Positions 22,336 to 32,336 of a DNA stretch of 64,000 bases are shown in pieces. The notes under the pieces are model-generated. The model was not told where the DNA came from. It was given only the letters and a program-made list of their open reading frames with translations, and did not search any database. The stretch's first letter is position 1. Each line of letters begins with the position of its first letter. Origin of the DNA: Meghimatium bilineatum (lineage: Eukaryota > Mollusca > Gastropoda > Stylommatophora > Philomycidae); contig CM067307.1 of NCBI GenBank assembly GCA_034231615.1, positions 6,999,013 to 7,063,012 of the forward strand. The letters are read 5' to 3'. A program made the position numbers and the translations under genes.

Positions 22336-22905
22336 TTCTCAAGCGAGGACCATTTTTTACAACTACTTTTGAAAATTCAATTAGAATTATGACCATGCCT
22401 AATAGTTTGTAGATGGCTAATGAGCCCTATTCGAGCTGTAAGTGTTCTTGTACAGTTCGGGAATGGAATGACTACTGTAGACAGATTTTGGTCTATCCAC
22501 GACTTTCTAGCTACTCTCCGCTGTCGATGCTGCATTTCTCCTCTTTTCATAAGATGATGCGCTCTTTTTATTGTAAAGCGCCTTGTAGATCTATTTTGTT
22601 CAAGTACTTCCCATGTATCGTTGGTTTATTTCAAAGACTTTCAGTGAGTTCTTTAACGAGTCCTTGTCGCGCTTCTTTTGGCCATCTTGAGATTGCGTAC
22701 CCTTCTCCAGCTCACTATAGAGAAGTATCTTTGGCAGGTGATGGTCTGGCATACGTACCAAATGACCTGCACCAACGAATCTGTGATGGATGTGAAAATG
22801 AATTGCATTGGGGATTTTGATTAAAGTGAGACAGCCAACTCCTACGATATGCTTAGTAGGTAACAATGTCGCTTTTCTGTATCCCCTATTGGGAGCTGAC
22901 AACAC
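22335..22905 (-). mobile_element. C-terminal relic of a zinc-finger-family (group-3) endonuclease-RT element
   Basis: Minus strand, reading from 22905: RRF-like start, VGAGHLVRMPDHHLPKILLY, then SELEKGTQSQDGQKKRDKDS, then LKNSLKVFEIN. This is the classic post-RT segment 'GH.VRM.D.RLPK..L.GEL..G.R..G.. K'. Beyond it, in broken frames, lie the serine-rich linker and sequence equivalent to the 3' region of the 43.7-kb copy ('gaaaattcaatt'). RT and finger codons are missing or decayed. Confidence 0.75.
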
Positions 22906-22959
22906 AAGGCCATAAACAAAGTTACAGAAAAGAGGATTATATAGACATAGGAAGAAGAA

Positions 22960-23020
22960 AAACTCTCAGCACGTTCTTAAACTCCTGTAGATTGTCGTAA
23001 TGTAGTTCGGAGAACCGAAT
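22960..23020 (-). mobile_element. Short SINE B 3' fragment
   Basis: 'gttcttaaactcctgtagatt' and 'aatgtagttcggagaaccga' match the 3' end of SINE B in antisense; preceded by GAA-type sequence on the plus strand ('ggaagaagaaaaac'). Confidence 0.5.
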
Positions 23021-23269
23021 GCTAAAAGACTAGAGTATCATCTTTCTACTTGGTACCCAACATATACAGCTTAATAATCACATGAACACACTACAACCAC
23101 AATATACTCCAGTGTGCCGGCTGTACAATCATCCTTACAAAACTGTGGACCATCGTTTTCCATATGCCACATGATGGACAGTATTCAAAAATTATCTCTC
23201 CCCTTCAATAATTTCAAAATCCAAATACATAAAATATGAACTTTCATCAATATTTTCGAACACACATCT

Positions 23270-23690
23270 ATTCCGATGGAAACCAAAAGGCAAATCATAA
23301 ATGCAATCTTCATACAAACATTGTGTTATCATTGTCAAACATGGACACTAACTAATTAACAAGACACAGCGCTAACTACGTATGAAATGAGATTTGTAAG
23401 AAAAGAAGCAAATGGAACTAGAATAAATCATATGAAGAATGAAGAAATTACAAAAATTGTTGAAATAACATATGTGCTCAAATATATTGAAAGACAGAGA
23501 TTGAAATGGTTCGGCCACTTAATGAGAATGAATCCTTATTGGGCAGCGGCAAGAGTATACATGAGAATGGAAACAAGACACAGAGAAAGACAACAATGAA
23601 GGTGAGTTGAATGAGCAATCAACGTTCTGAGACGTCATAATATTACTGCATGTCAAGCGACCAAATGTGTCACAGCCTGAAAATCGATCA
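23270..23690 (+). mobile_element. C-terminal relic of a group-2 endonuclease-RT element
   Basis: Plus strand: ETKRQIINAIFIQTLCYHCQ and TWTLTN, then EMRFVRKEANGTRINHMKNE, then YIERQRLKWFGHLMRMNP, then a weak ITACQATK tail. This is the same block order as 43.2-43.6 kb (minus) and 17.8-18.4 kb (minus). A stop falls after CQTWT and another after RQQ, so it is dead. Confidence 0.78.
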
Positions 23691-23769
23691 TCATTCAATC
23701 CCGCTACGTCTTACAGTACAGGCAGGGAAAAGACGATAACTAGATTGTTAATGTCCGTCTCTGTAGTGG

Positions 23770-24102
23770 CGTGGTACACTCTCGTCTCTTCTTCTTCTTC
23801 GCAGTTTGACATGTCTACACAGCAAGTCCTGCTTTCCTAATAAATGCTGCTGTATTTGAAAGCTCCTCAGTGCTCCCATACATCTTTCTGTGGATATCCA
23901 TCTCTGTGGGACAGTGTTCTTCCCTTAACTGGTTTAGTGTACTGCAGTCTTGCAGGATATGTTCAGTGGTCTGTGCTGCCTGCCCGCAATGACACAGTGG
24001 TGATGGGAGCAAAAAAAAGTGGTGATGATATCTTAGCCTATTTAAGTTGCTGTTTAATCTGTTGTGTCCTGTTCTGAGGCGGAAGATAATAACCTGACAC
24101 AC
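23770..24102 (-). mobile_element. CxCG C-terminal tail of a jockey-like (group-4) retrotransposon
   Basis: Minus-strand frame 24102-23815: QVIIFRLRTGHNRLNSNLNR, then LCHCGQAAQTTEHILQDCS, then LNQLREEHCPTEMDIHRKMY, ending in an AAFIRKAGLAV helix. The Cys-x-Cys-Gly ... His ... Cys pattern is a putative metal-binding tail that follows RNase H in these elements. The RNase H and RT are absent upstream. The stop is present and the frame is intact over 95 codons, so this copy is relatively young but truncated. Confidence 0.85.
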
Positions 24103-24290
24103 ACGTCTAAAACGGCCACGGTATGGAGTTCGATTTCCGCCACAGACAATTGTGCATCAGGACCATTCAGAAAGCAATGGTAAACTACCAAACGTATTTA
24201 TATTCACAAGAACATTAATACAGCCACAAAATTCTGGGTTGATGGTTACGTCCTAAATAGAATGTGCTACCAATTTTTGTTTTAAAGATT
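24095..24290 (+). mobile_element. SINE D copy
   Basis: Sense: 'cacggtatggagttcgattt' (B-box-like 'gagttcgattt'), 'ccgccacagacaattgtgc', 'aaagcaatggtaaactacc', 'aacgtatttatattcac', 'gccacaaaattctgggt', 'tggttacgtcc', 'tgctaccaattttt'. It shares its order with the 44.1-kb copy. Confidence 0.8.
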
Positions 24291-24304
24291 GTTAACCTTT
24301 TACA

Positions 24305-24395
24305 CTGCGTATACAACACCTACATAAACATTAATATGTCGCATTGTGTATATAACACATATACACATTAATGTTACATTGTGTATATAACAATC
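24305..24395. repeat. Degenerate TA/CA-rich tandem repeat, about 3 copies of ~38 bp
   Basis: 'cattgtgtatataacac' and 'cacattaatgt' recur three times. The group-1 RT tail ('caatcaag') begins immediately after, so this was probably the insertion target. Confidence 0.6.
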
Positions 24396-25650
24396 AAGTC
24401 CCATGCCGAATGGCGTAGGCGATCATGTTTCTCCACGACCTGTCTCTTGCGTTGTTAATAAGCTCGGTTGGTGAACTTCTACCGTGCCACAATACTAGTC
24501 CATCTAGCAATTTTTTCTCTTTGTCGTCCCCTATCTCTTCTCCCCTTGATCTTTCCATTGGTTATTAAGTGTTCAATCTGTGTTCTCCTTAGCACATGCC
24601 CTAGAAATCTTGACTGTCTACCCCTAATGTTTGATATGATTGATTTTACGCCAGCATCAATGAGAACATCTGCATTAGTTTTCTTAGCTGTCCGTGGTAT
24701 TTTCATCATTCTTCTCAGAAACCACATCCCTGTAACCTCAACATCGTGTTGAATTTTTTTTTATTACAGTCCATGTTTCACATCCATAAAAAAGAATTGG
24801 TTCGATATAATATCTCAACACTCGAATTTGGGTCAGCATTGAGAGTGTTCCATTGTACAAAATGATTATTATTTTTTGGAATGCTGATTTGGCTTGTGTT
24901 ATTCGACTCTTTATCTCACTTGAGCATCTACCTTCTGATGTTAACAGGGTGCCAAGATATTTCACTTTTTCAACTTGTGTTAATTTTGTGTCATTAATCA
25001 TTATGTTGCATCTTGGTGGTATATGTCTCTTCGAGACAGCCATTAGTTATGTTTTCTTCTTGTTTAAACTGAGGCCTTTGTTGTCACTTTCTTTCACTAC
25101 TTCATCCAACAGGATTTTGTAGTTCTTGCTTCAGTACTGTGTCATCAGCATATCTCGTTATTTATATTGCATCCTCCCGCTGTTATTCCTGGAAATTCTT
25201 CTATAGTTCGCATAATGTATTCTGTATACAGGGAGAAAAGATTCGGTGATATTACACAATCTTGCCTGACACTCCTTTCTATCTTTTGAAATCTTCCTAT
25301 AGTGATGTTAACTCTCATCGCAGCCGTTTGTTTCCAATACAAATTTTTTACTATTCTTAGGTCTTTCCCATCAACGTTAAAATTTTCTAGCAGTTTTATA
25401 ATCTCTGAATGCTTCATCTTGTCAAATACGTTGCTGTAATCTATGAAGCACAGATAAAGGTCTTGATGTACGTCTATGGCCCTCTACATTAATGTTCTTA
25501 CTATATAATTGACACTTCTTGTGCCGTTTCCTTCTACGAATCCGCATTGTTCTTCTGCTATCGCTAGTTTTATTTTTCCTCTTACACGTCTCATTATTAT
25601 GCGCAATAGAATCTTGGAGAACCGAAGTGTTGAGTGTCGTTGCGTTTATA
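24390..25650 (-). mobile_element. Group-1 endonuclease-RT retrotransposon, 5'-truncated copy with much of the RT domain
   Basis: Fullest copy of this family. Minus strand in order: IIMRRVRGKIKLAIAEEQCG and FVEGNGTRSVNYIVRTLM (25540-25590), FIDYSNVFDKMKH (near 25420), then VRQDCVISPNLFSLYTEYIM (near 25240; the usual VRQGC). The YADDT region is near 25145, followed by YLGTLLTSEGRCSSEIKSR (24900-24950), YGCETWT (near 24775), WFLRRMMKIPRTAKKTN (near 24700) and GHVLRRTQ (near 24600). It ends at 'caatcaag', a TTGA-type tail. The endonuclease domain is missing. A broken palm and the CETWT/WFLRR frame change show it is dead. Confidence 0.88.
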
Positions 25651-25654
25651 CCAC

Positions 25655-26390
25655 CTATATAAACATAAATATATACGTACATCAATTATATTATATCTAT
25701 ATATTCATCAGATGAGACGAGGGAAGATAGGCGACGCAGACCAACGGCACATACAACATAAGATTTATGTATATTCTGTTCTCGCAAATCGGATTCAAAA
25801 ATCGACCAAATCAACCACTTGAGAGGCTGTAATTTGAAGGTTTGGTAGTCCAGCTGTTATTTTTACGCGGACCTGCTTCTTTACCATCTATACAGAAGCA
25901 ATAGGCCATCATCATCCTATTGATCACACACACAACAGAACTAACGCTAAATTCATGTATCGGATTCTACAAATATATATCTTATACTTTTGGTGTGCCA
26001 CGGATTTCTGGAAATAACTTTAGTGTAGTGGATAAAATACGGTTGCGGAACATTCCTTTATGAGAATGCAATAAAAAGTGCCGCAAATCTGTCTACCGCG
26101 TGGTAAATAAACAAAATGTTTGTACAGAAAATTGTTAAAATTCCCCGTTTTATAAGTATAACGTACAAATTCAACATTTCGACCACAAGTCCGTTATCAC
26201 GATAAGAACAAATACAATATCTGGAATTATAGTAGATCAAAACTACATTAAAGGATAGTATGTAGGAAATCGTATTACAAAGGGGAGAAGTAGAATACTA
26301 TATATATATATATACATACACATACACACACAAGCTACATGTTGAGATAGGTACGTCTACTCTATGGAATGAAAGATACAACTCCACCCC
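25655..26390. other. No gene recognised; (TA)n at 26300-26315
   Basis: AT-rich DNA with a (TA)/(CA) microsatellite near 26300-26330. Small open frames only. Confidence 0.3.
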
Positions 26391-26394
26391 TTGG

Positions 26395-26530
26395 GGTGTA
26401 AATAAAACGGCGACATAACGCATTTCCGCTCTCTGAACAATATCCTGCAGAAAATCTACTAAGACCATTGTTACGCTACAAAAGAGATTGTGGGAGTTTG
26501 AGACATTCACTCCACACAAAAACTCTACAC
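26395..26530 (+). mobile_element. SINE A copy
   Basis: Sense: 'taaataaaacggcgacataa', 'cgcatttccgctctctg', 'atatcctgcagaaaatctac', 'taagaccattgttacgcta', 'agagattgtgggagtttgag'. The tail is degraded. Confidence 0.72.
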
Positions 26531-26534
26531 CAAC

Positions 26535-26615
26535 ACGTTCTTAAACGTCTCTGGCGACATGCATGGCATGTCACAATATTGCTATTCGCTACCCTATTCG
26601 CACCTCGGCAACATA
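26535..26615 (-). mobile_element. SINE B 5' fragment (antisense)
   Basis: 'catgcatggcatgtcacaat', 'attgctattcgctacccta' and 'cacctcggcaacatactgg' match the 5' region of SINE B (compare the reverse complement of 61915-61985). It abuts the SINE A copy. Confidence 0.5.
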
Positions 26616-26619
26616 CTGG

Positions 26620-27015
26620 TGCAGTAGATGTAATAGATTACACTGGGTGAACATGTCTTACAGGAGGTAGAATCTCTAAATAAGCAAAGACGCAGGGCCA
26701 GACTTGGATGCCAGGATAAGAAAGAAAATATGCAAGGTACGTCTCGTAGCATGAAAAAAAATATTACGCCGAGATCAAAGAAAACCAATCGCGAATCAAA
26801 TCTAAGACTAAGCATCTTGAAACTCAAAATCTAAATCTGTGATATCGTATGACTGCAAGAACATGGGGGAAGAATAACAACCAGGTAATGAGAAACTGCA
26901 TAAATAGAAAGATGTTCAAAGCAGTTTTAAATTGAATTGAGGTCCATCGAAAAGCATCTCAGGAAAAATACACACACACACCTTTAGAGAGAGTGAAAGA
27001 GAGAGATAGTGAGAG
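26620..27015. other. No gene recognised; (CA)n and (GA)n short runs at 26970-27020
   Basis: Contains 'cacacacacacc' and 'gagagagtgaaagagagaga'. No motif found. Confidence 0.3.
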
Positions 27016-27019
27016 AGAG

Positions 27020-27150
27020 ACGCGAGTGCATTGCTGGGCACAAAATGGGGAGAAACAAATAGCGACACTTATCTGCCATCCAGTTTGTAAGAGGCGACTA
27101 AGGAGGTTTTGTGGTTGAGTTGGATGTTTCAATGCATAAAGGGTCATTCG
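27020..27150 (+). mobile_element. SINE B 5' half
   Basis: Sense: 'tgctgggcacaaaatgggga', 'aatagcgacacttatctgcc', 'gtaagaggcgactaaggagg', 'ataaagggtcat'. The match runs in order to the 5' half of the 61.9-kb copy. Confidence 0.68.
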
Positions 27151-27169
27151 TAAATGTAAGTGGTCAATA

Positions 27170-27720
27170 CTATGGAGGCGTTTGGGGCACTATGGAATCC
27201 CACAGAACTTTGTCAACCTAATCAAAGATTTTTATAATAAAAATACATCGAGTGTATACGTAATGGAATGCTAACTGAAAGCTTTCAAATATGGCTTGGA
27301 GTTCGACAATGATGCCTCGTGTCCCCATTTTGTTGGTGATAGGCTAGGCAATGAAAGAATATATAGAAGGGAAGAAAGCAGGTATTTAATGGATCCAGTG
27401 GGAAATGCTCCTTCTAATGTGTGCACGTGACTAGAAGATACCGCCCACGAAATGTACCAGACTCGTACATACAGTACTAGCGAAATGTACCAGACTTGCA
27501 TATACAGTACTAACGAAATGTGCCAGATTCGCACATACAGTGCTAGCGACAGACCTTTTTTAGTGGCAAATACCCACATAGAAATATTCACTGCTCAAAC
27601 AACTTCAGATTTGCACACACGTGATTGAAATTTGAGGGAACATTGGCCGTGGGAACATCTAGATTTTGCTGACGATTGTGCACTTCTCACTCAGCCACAG
27701 TCAAATGCAAGAAAAACTAC
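27170..27720 (+). mobile_element. RT palm relic of a group-3-like endonuclease-RT element
   Basis: Plus strand, in broken frames: LGHYGIPQNFVNLIKDFYNK near 27185-27240, then LTESFQIWLGVRQ, CLVSPF and an AMKEYIEGKKAGI segment. After a short 33-bp repeat comes LDFADDCALLT near 27660, the catalytic xADD motif. Several stops and shifts and the inserted repeat mark it as a relic. These phrases are the well-known thumb-palm motifs of animal endonuclease-RT elements. Confidence 0.72.
27440..27550. repeat. 33-bp repeat, 3 copies
   Basis: 'cgaaatgtaccagactcgta' plus 'catacagtacta' occurs three times with small changes, inside the RT relic between its VSPF and FADD segments. Confidence 0.85.
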
Positions 27721-27799
27721 ATACCCTACATAAAACCTCTACAATACTGGTACTAAATGTCAACATTGGCAAAGACACTACCGAAAAAAAGGTCACAGT

Positions 27800-28200
27800 G
27801 TGTGAAATGAGATGAAAGCTATAAATGTCACCAGAAGAGACCGAGGAGAAAAGAAGATATCAAGAAATAAAATAAATGCCACCTCAAGTCAAGACTACAT
27901 CGAAAGACAACAACTCATGTGGTATGGTTACATCCTGAGAATGGAACTAACGCAACCAGCCTTTCGTGCATACAACAGCATAAGATCGGGCTACAGTGCA
28001 CAAGGAAGACCACGAATTATACTGTTCACTTTAAGAATGAAGTGGGTCAAAACACACCCCCACATTACTCTGCGACAACGGGTGATTTTTAAACAGCCGA
28101 TGACATGTAAAAACAGTATTTAAAAACAATTAAAAGCAATATTTAAACATTAAAAAAACATTTAAAAGCGAAATTTAAAAACAATATTATTGGGCACAAC
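27800..28200 (+). mobile_element. C-terminal relic of a group-2 RT element plus AT-rich tail
   Basis: The plus frame from 27812 has INVTRRDRGEKKISRNKINA, then YIERQQLMWYGYILRMELTQ, then AFRAYNSIRSGYSAQGRPR. This is the group-2 block set (RQQIKWFGHIMRM, AYNxxRSGYKARGRPR). After 28085 comes an AT-rich degenerate stretch of 'atttaaaaac'-like repeats that may be its 3' UTR. Confidence 0.75.
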
Positions 28201-28329
28201 AATCGATTAATGCGTTCCGCGTCCAATAACCAATCAGAAGCACTTACCCACTTCATTCTTAGAGAAAACATAGTATATATAGGTGGAGACAATCAACAAA
28301 ATCTTAATGAGACTCGGACTGACCATGGC

Positions 28330-28620
28330 AAATGCGATTCAAATGGTCAAAGACAAACAACTTGAACTCCCCCCCCCCCCCACAACACTTAACGGCACAA
28401 GTAGAAATGACAATAGATAGATATATCAACAAAACTAAGGTGCTGAAATGTAACACCATCAATGAGAACTCTATGTCAATAACCGATGATATGATCGAAG
28501 AGGTGGAAGATTTTACTGACCTTGTTAGTGCGGTTTTTAAAACAAAAGCAGGAACAGAAAGAAAAAAGACAAAGGCTAGGATGGTCAAACTGAGAACGAC
28601 ATTTTGACCTTCAAAGACTA
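28330..28620 (+). mobile_element. C-terminal relic of a group-3 endonuclease-RT element
   Basis: The plus frame 28332-28604 has NKTKVLKCNTINENSMSITD, then MIEEVEDFTDLVSAVFKTKA, then RKKTKARMVKLRTTF. This is the familiar post-palm block 'KTKVLKYNT...I.IDGE.IE.VE.FTYLGS...GG...D...RI.KAR..F'. A C13 run at 28369-28381 lies just upstream in the same frame. It is short and substituted (the YLGS glycine is lost). Confidence 0.78.
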
Positions 28621-28884
28621 TTCTCAGTGAAAAATATATGAATTTACACACCATACTCGGGATCCTTAATACTGATAAGTGTTAGTCATTTTAGAAGGCT
28701 CTTTTCCCATTAGCCAATATGTCTTATAAGGTGGAATATCATAGTCACCTTCAATGAAACAATATTAATGTAGAGGTCATCAAACTGACCCGCCCGCGTG
28801 ATTTTTATTCATCATTTTTGTGTATTCTTCGTGTGAACTGCCAATGAAAATCACGGAAAAATTCAAATGAGTCAGTTTACAAAG

Positions 28885-29200
28885 CTGTTTTTCAACTAGC
28901 TCGCGTGTCTTATATTGTCGATGTGTTTCTCCTCTTAGTTTCCTTCTGATCCCATGAAACTCTTCCTATTCTTCCTAAATAACCACATCTCAGTCATCAA
29001 TTGTCTTCTAGCTATTTATTTATTATCCATGATTCTGAGGCATATATTAATATATTGTAGATGTAGCCATTTTATAAGTGTCACATTTCGCTGGTGATTT
29101 ATTTGAATGTGTACTAATTTTTCTCATGTCATTGACAGTACATTTAGCCTTTCCTATTATTTTAACCTCGTGCTCACCAGTAAACATGTTACCTCCCATT
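28885..29200 (-). mobile_element. Degraded group-1-like RT C-terminus
   Basis: Minus strand, broken frames: KSPAKCDTYKMATSTIY near 29050-29100, then a decayed 'W.INKQLED' equivalent and GRIGR..WDQKET, near 28980. Plus-strand 'atattaatatattgtagatg' corresponds to 9750-9770 of the 9.5-kb copy. Very old. Confidence 0.5.
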
Positions 29201-29665
29201 CAAAACATCTCTACAATCTAAACAAGACAATTCTAAAGATTACAAACTTTCAAATAACGGACAGCTGCTCCTAACTTTATTAATGTTTTATTTTTAGATT
29301 TCTTCTTCATTGTAATGTCTGCGTTTACCGTTTACTTCATTGAAACCAACTTTCTCACGATCGCTTCAACACAGCCATTATCCACAGACAGGACAAGACA
29401 ACAGCTAGAACAAAGAGCTGCCACGCATACTTGACGGGTGACTCGTGGACATCTCATTGTCTCAACCAGTGCCCTGATCAATGCACATTCGCCACACTCC
29501 ATGACATCGTCTCGCAGGAACTGGATAATCACGCACTTGACATGACATAGTCGGTGCATACCATGACTTCACATAATGTCAAAATGTGACACACTTCTTG
29601 CGCATTCTCCTGCAAGATTTTCTTTAATCCACAGAAAATTTACATCCGTGCATATTATTACTCCT

Positions 29666-29683
29666 CCCCCCCCCCCCCCCCCC
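29666..29683. repeat. Poly(C) run of 18
   Basis: Eighteen consecutive C directly before the SINE A copy. This is one of nine C runs of 9 or more on the plus strand, against one G run. Confidence 0.9.
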
Positions 29684-29699
29684 AATTGGTATTAGTCGT

Positions 29700-29855
29700 T
29701 TTCTTCATTCTTAAACTCCCGCTGGATCTCCTTTATGACAGGACATTGGTCCTACTAGATTTCCAATAGTATGCAGTCCAGATAATGGAAATGCGTTGTG
29801 TAGCCGTTTTATTTGCGCTAATGGCCAGACATATCCGTCTTCGGTGGGATTAGTC
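29700..29855 (-). mobile_element. SINE A copy
   Basis: Antisense: 'ttcttcattcttaaactccc', 'gctggatctcctttatgaca', 'cattggtcctactagatttcc', 'gcagtccagataatggaaat', 'gcgttgtgtagccgtttt', 'ggccagacatatccgtcttc'. All landmarks present. Confidence 0.82.
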
Positions 29856-29869
29856 CTTTTAATTTCACC

Positions 29870-30045
29870 CATGACTTTCGCCAGTGGACTTCATTCGTGA
29901 CATTTTTTAATTGTCGTGATTTTAGCTGGTCACTATTTATATACTTGGAGTCGCCTGCCAAAAATTGCCACGGCCGACAAACGAAATGCACGGAAATAAT
30001 CAAAATCGACCTTTTTATAATGCATATGTCTGTTATACTGGAGCC
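29870..30045. mobile_element. Dispersed repeat family C, second copy
   Basis: Matches 16755-16930 in order ('gtcactatttatatacttg', 'cctgccaaaaatt', 'cggccgac', 'catatgtctgttatactgg'). It directly follows the SINE A copy. Confidence 0.55.
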
Positions 30046-30079
30046 CGGTGGTGGCTCACCAGTGCGCACTCATCAATGC

Positions 30080-30205
30080 TACTGTATCCTTCCACGAGAT
30101 GAAACCAACACCCCCCCCCCCTTCTCAGCTAAAGGGTGCTTACGCTGGGAAGCAATCCTCACCTCTTCCGAATGCTAAGTTAGCGTTCTAACCAGTGGAC
30201 AAAGT
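30080..30205 (-). mobile_element. tRNA-like SINE head (minus strand)
   Basis: On the minus strand, 'ccactggttagaacgctaac' (A-box-like) is followed about 25 bases later by 'gaggattgcttccc' (weak B box), then a G run (C11 on plus at 30111-30121). It resembles a tRNA-derived SINE head. There is no intact tRNA fold. Confidence 0.4.
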
Positions 30206-30209
30206 CAGC

Positions 30210-30465
30210 GATGTACATAATATTTAGTTTATGCACCGCCTCGTGATACCGCAATAAGAGCTCTCCATCCCATCTAATATATGCGTTTAGCAGTGTCTCA
30301 TGTCAATTATATATTAAATTATCAAAACGCCACAGAAAATCTAACAATCACGCATGTGACATCAGAACACAAATTAAGTCATGATCCTTCAAGCCGTTAC
30401 AAAGACTTAATTTTTTATTTATTTTAAAATCATTTTTTCTGTATTATTTATTGTTTTATTACTTA
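30210..30465. other. No gene recognised
   Basis: AT-rich DNA with 'atttattt' runs; no feature recognised. Confidence 0.3.
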
Positions 30466-30469
30466 TTAT

Positions 30470-30620
30470 ATGTTGGTTCAGACGAAGATATTACATCGAA
30501 ACGTCAAAGTGTTCGTCCTTATTCATTTTATTATAACTATTATCTTTGTATTAGTGGTAGATATTTGTAACACATATTTTACTTATTCACTATAATTGCG
30601 CAAATATATCATATTTATCC
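30470..30620 (+). repeat. Dispersed repeat family J
   Basis: The order 'cagacgaagatatta', 'cgaaacgtcaa', 'ttagtggtagatatttgtaa' and 'cacatattttactta' matches the reverse complement of 41085-41260. Related shorter phrases with 'gaaacgtcgat' occur near 31560 and 31720, and near 15295. Class unknown; it may be the 3' end of a retroelement. Confidence 0.5.
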
Positions 30621-30629
30621 CACCTCTCA

Positions 30630-30782
30630 AACAAGTAGGAAAAGAGACTACAAAGATGAGAAGGCCACGGACACCTAGAAAAACAAATACGTGGAATTAA
30701 GGAAGATTGACATTTAAAACAGTTAACACTAGAAAAAAAGTATAAACTGTTTGGCCACATCATTAGAAGAGGTTAGACGTCA
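30630..30782 (+). mobile_element. Group-1 RT relic, left piece (split by SINE B)
   Basis: Plus-strand phrase LEKKYKLFGHIIRRG at about 30725-30775 is the FGH..RR motif of the group-1 C-terminus. The next block of the same protein reappears at about 31060 after the SINE B copy. Confidence 0.6.
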
Positions 30783-30784
30783 GC

Positions 30785-31020
30785 GTGTTGTCGGGGAACA
30801 CATAATAGCAACACTGTTTACCTTCCATCCATGTCAAAATAGGTGACTACGGTTTGGGGAATAGAGTTGAGGATAGTTCCCATCCCATATACGGTCAAAG
30901 GGATCCAGAAGCCATGCTGAAGAGGGATGTGTCCGGCATCACAGAAAAGCAGCAACAAAAAACACACCACATTCCACTCTCTGGACTACATCGTGCTAAT
31001 TTTCAGGAGCTTGAGAACAA
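30785..31020 (+). mobile_element. SINE B copy inserted in RT relic
   Basis: Sense, nearly full length: 'gtgttgtcggggaacacata', 'atagcaacactgtttacctt', 'ccatcccatatacggtcaaa', 'gaagccatgctgaagaggga', 'tgtgtccggc', 'cattccactctctggactac', 'atcgtgctaattttcaggag', 'cttgagaac'. The 3' end is followed by 'aagaaatgtaac', with little GAA tail. Confidence 0.8.
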
Positions 31021-31200
31021 GAAATGTAACAACAAAAAATATTGCAGAGAAAAGAGACAGAGGACACCAAACTCATAAAATGCTGGATAATTTAACATCG
31101 TGGCATGGTAGAAAGTCAGCAGTAGAGATGATGCACACACAGCGGATAGTGTTGTGGAGATCAATGATCGCTACGCTACCCATGATGATGAACATGGAAA
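31021..31200 (+). mobile_element. Group-1 RT relic, right piece
   Basis: Plus frame: EKRDRGHQTHKMLDNLTSWH, then GRKSAVEMMHTQRIVLWRSM and IAT. This matches the last residues of the 53.7-54.6-kb copy (tgg-cat-gg, then 'tggagaaccatgatcgcc'). Together with 30630-30782 it forms one element interrupted by SINE B. Confidence 0.68.
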
Positions 31201-31353
31201 CTACTCAACAATGACTCCAACTCAGTCAGGATACAATCAAAATAGAAAGAAGAAAAACAAGATCAACTAACACATCAGACAAGAAATAAAGGACACTTTT
31301 CAAAAAGAGGATACACCAATAGTTCCAAATACAACAGCACCCATATACCAGGG

Positions 31354-31444
31354 AAGTGCTGTCAGACATGAAGGAAAGTGCTGTCAGACATGAAGGAAAG
31401 TGCTGTCAGACATGAAGGGAAGTGCTGTCAGACATGAAGGAAAG
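31354..31444. repeat. 22-bp minisatellite, 4 copies
   Basis: The unit 'aagtgctgtcagacatgaag' plus 'ga' repeats four times without length change; one copy has 'aagggaag'. Confidence 0.92.
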
Positions 31445-31830
31445 CTTCATTGCACTAACGGTTAATATATATTAAGCTCACCAAAACTGAAATCCACAAG
31501 ACAAAACAGGACAATAAACTTTTGTTAATCTCTGATAACACACGTAATAACACAGACGAAATCGACATTTTGACCAAAAGGTATTTTTTCAAGTACACAT
31601 TCACAGGTTATACGGTATCTATATTTTACTCTGCCATGTGAACTTTTTACTCTGTCAATAGTTCCGCTTTTACTCGCCGTATTGTCATAAATATATTCTT
31701 GATAAATGCCCTGTTTGGTCGAAACGTCGATTTGATTAAGTAAAATATTATCCTGCTCCAAGTTTCGCCTTATCAGATAAACTTAATACATCAGATAAAA
31801 CGTGTGGATAGTTCTCTGGAAAATATTCCG
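31445..31830. other. No gene; partial family-J phrases
   Basis: Two short phrases containing 'aaatcgacattttgacc' (31560) and 'gtcgaaacgtcgatttgat' (31720) face each other as an imperfect inverted pair around 31640. No coding region seen. Confidence 0.35.
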
Positions 31831-31834
31831 ATAC

Positions 31835-32035
31835 CACCCGGTGTGTTGCTGGACACAACAGGGGACTAAAGAATAGTGATACTGTTACCTATCTTGCACA
31901 TTATAAATGGCGATTACGGAAGTTTCAGGGGAAAAGATGGCTGTCCTATCCCATAAAGGATAAAAATGACCCAGAAGCCATGCTGAAGTTGGATGTGTTA
32001 GTCCAATAGGTGCAGATATCACAGCCAAGCTGTTC
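31835..32035 (+). mobile_element. SINE B copy, 3' end missing
   Basis: Sense: 'gtgtgttgctggacacaaca', 'ggggactaaagaatagtgat', 'gatggctgtcctatcccata', 'gacccagaagccatgctgaa', 'gttggatgtgttag', 'gtgcagatatcacagcca'. It stops before the CTCTGGACTAC block. Confidence 0.75.
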
Positions 32036-32336
32036 TTCTGGGTTCATGATTATTTAGGTCTAGTTAGATCTTCATGTCAGCTGACAGGACCAAGTTCCCA
32101 GTCTTCATGTCACAACGGGTGCCCCAACGTTTTTTGCCTCAGTGCAACCCATTGTAGTACAGCTAAGCTCCCAGTCTCCTCCAGGTCACAGCGGCTGCCA
32201 CAAAGTTTTGCTTCGATTCTCACATTTTTGTAAGGGCCAATATGCTTGTCTCAGCATCATACAGAACTTTCAGTCTAATATTATTTCTATGGGACAATAT
32301 TCTTTCTTCTTCTTCTTTCGTTCACTTGAAACATGT

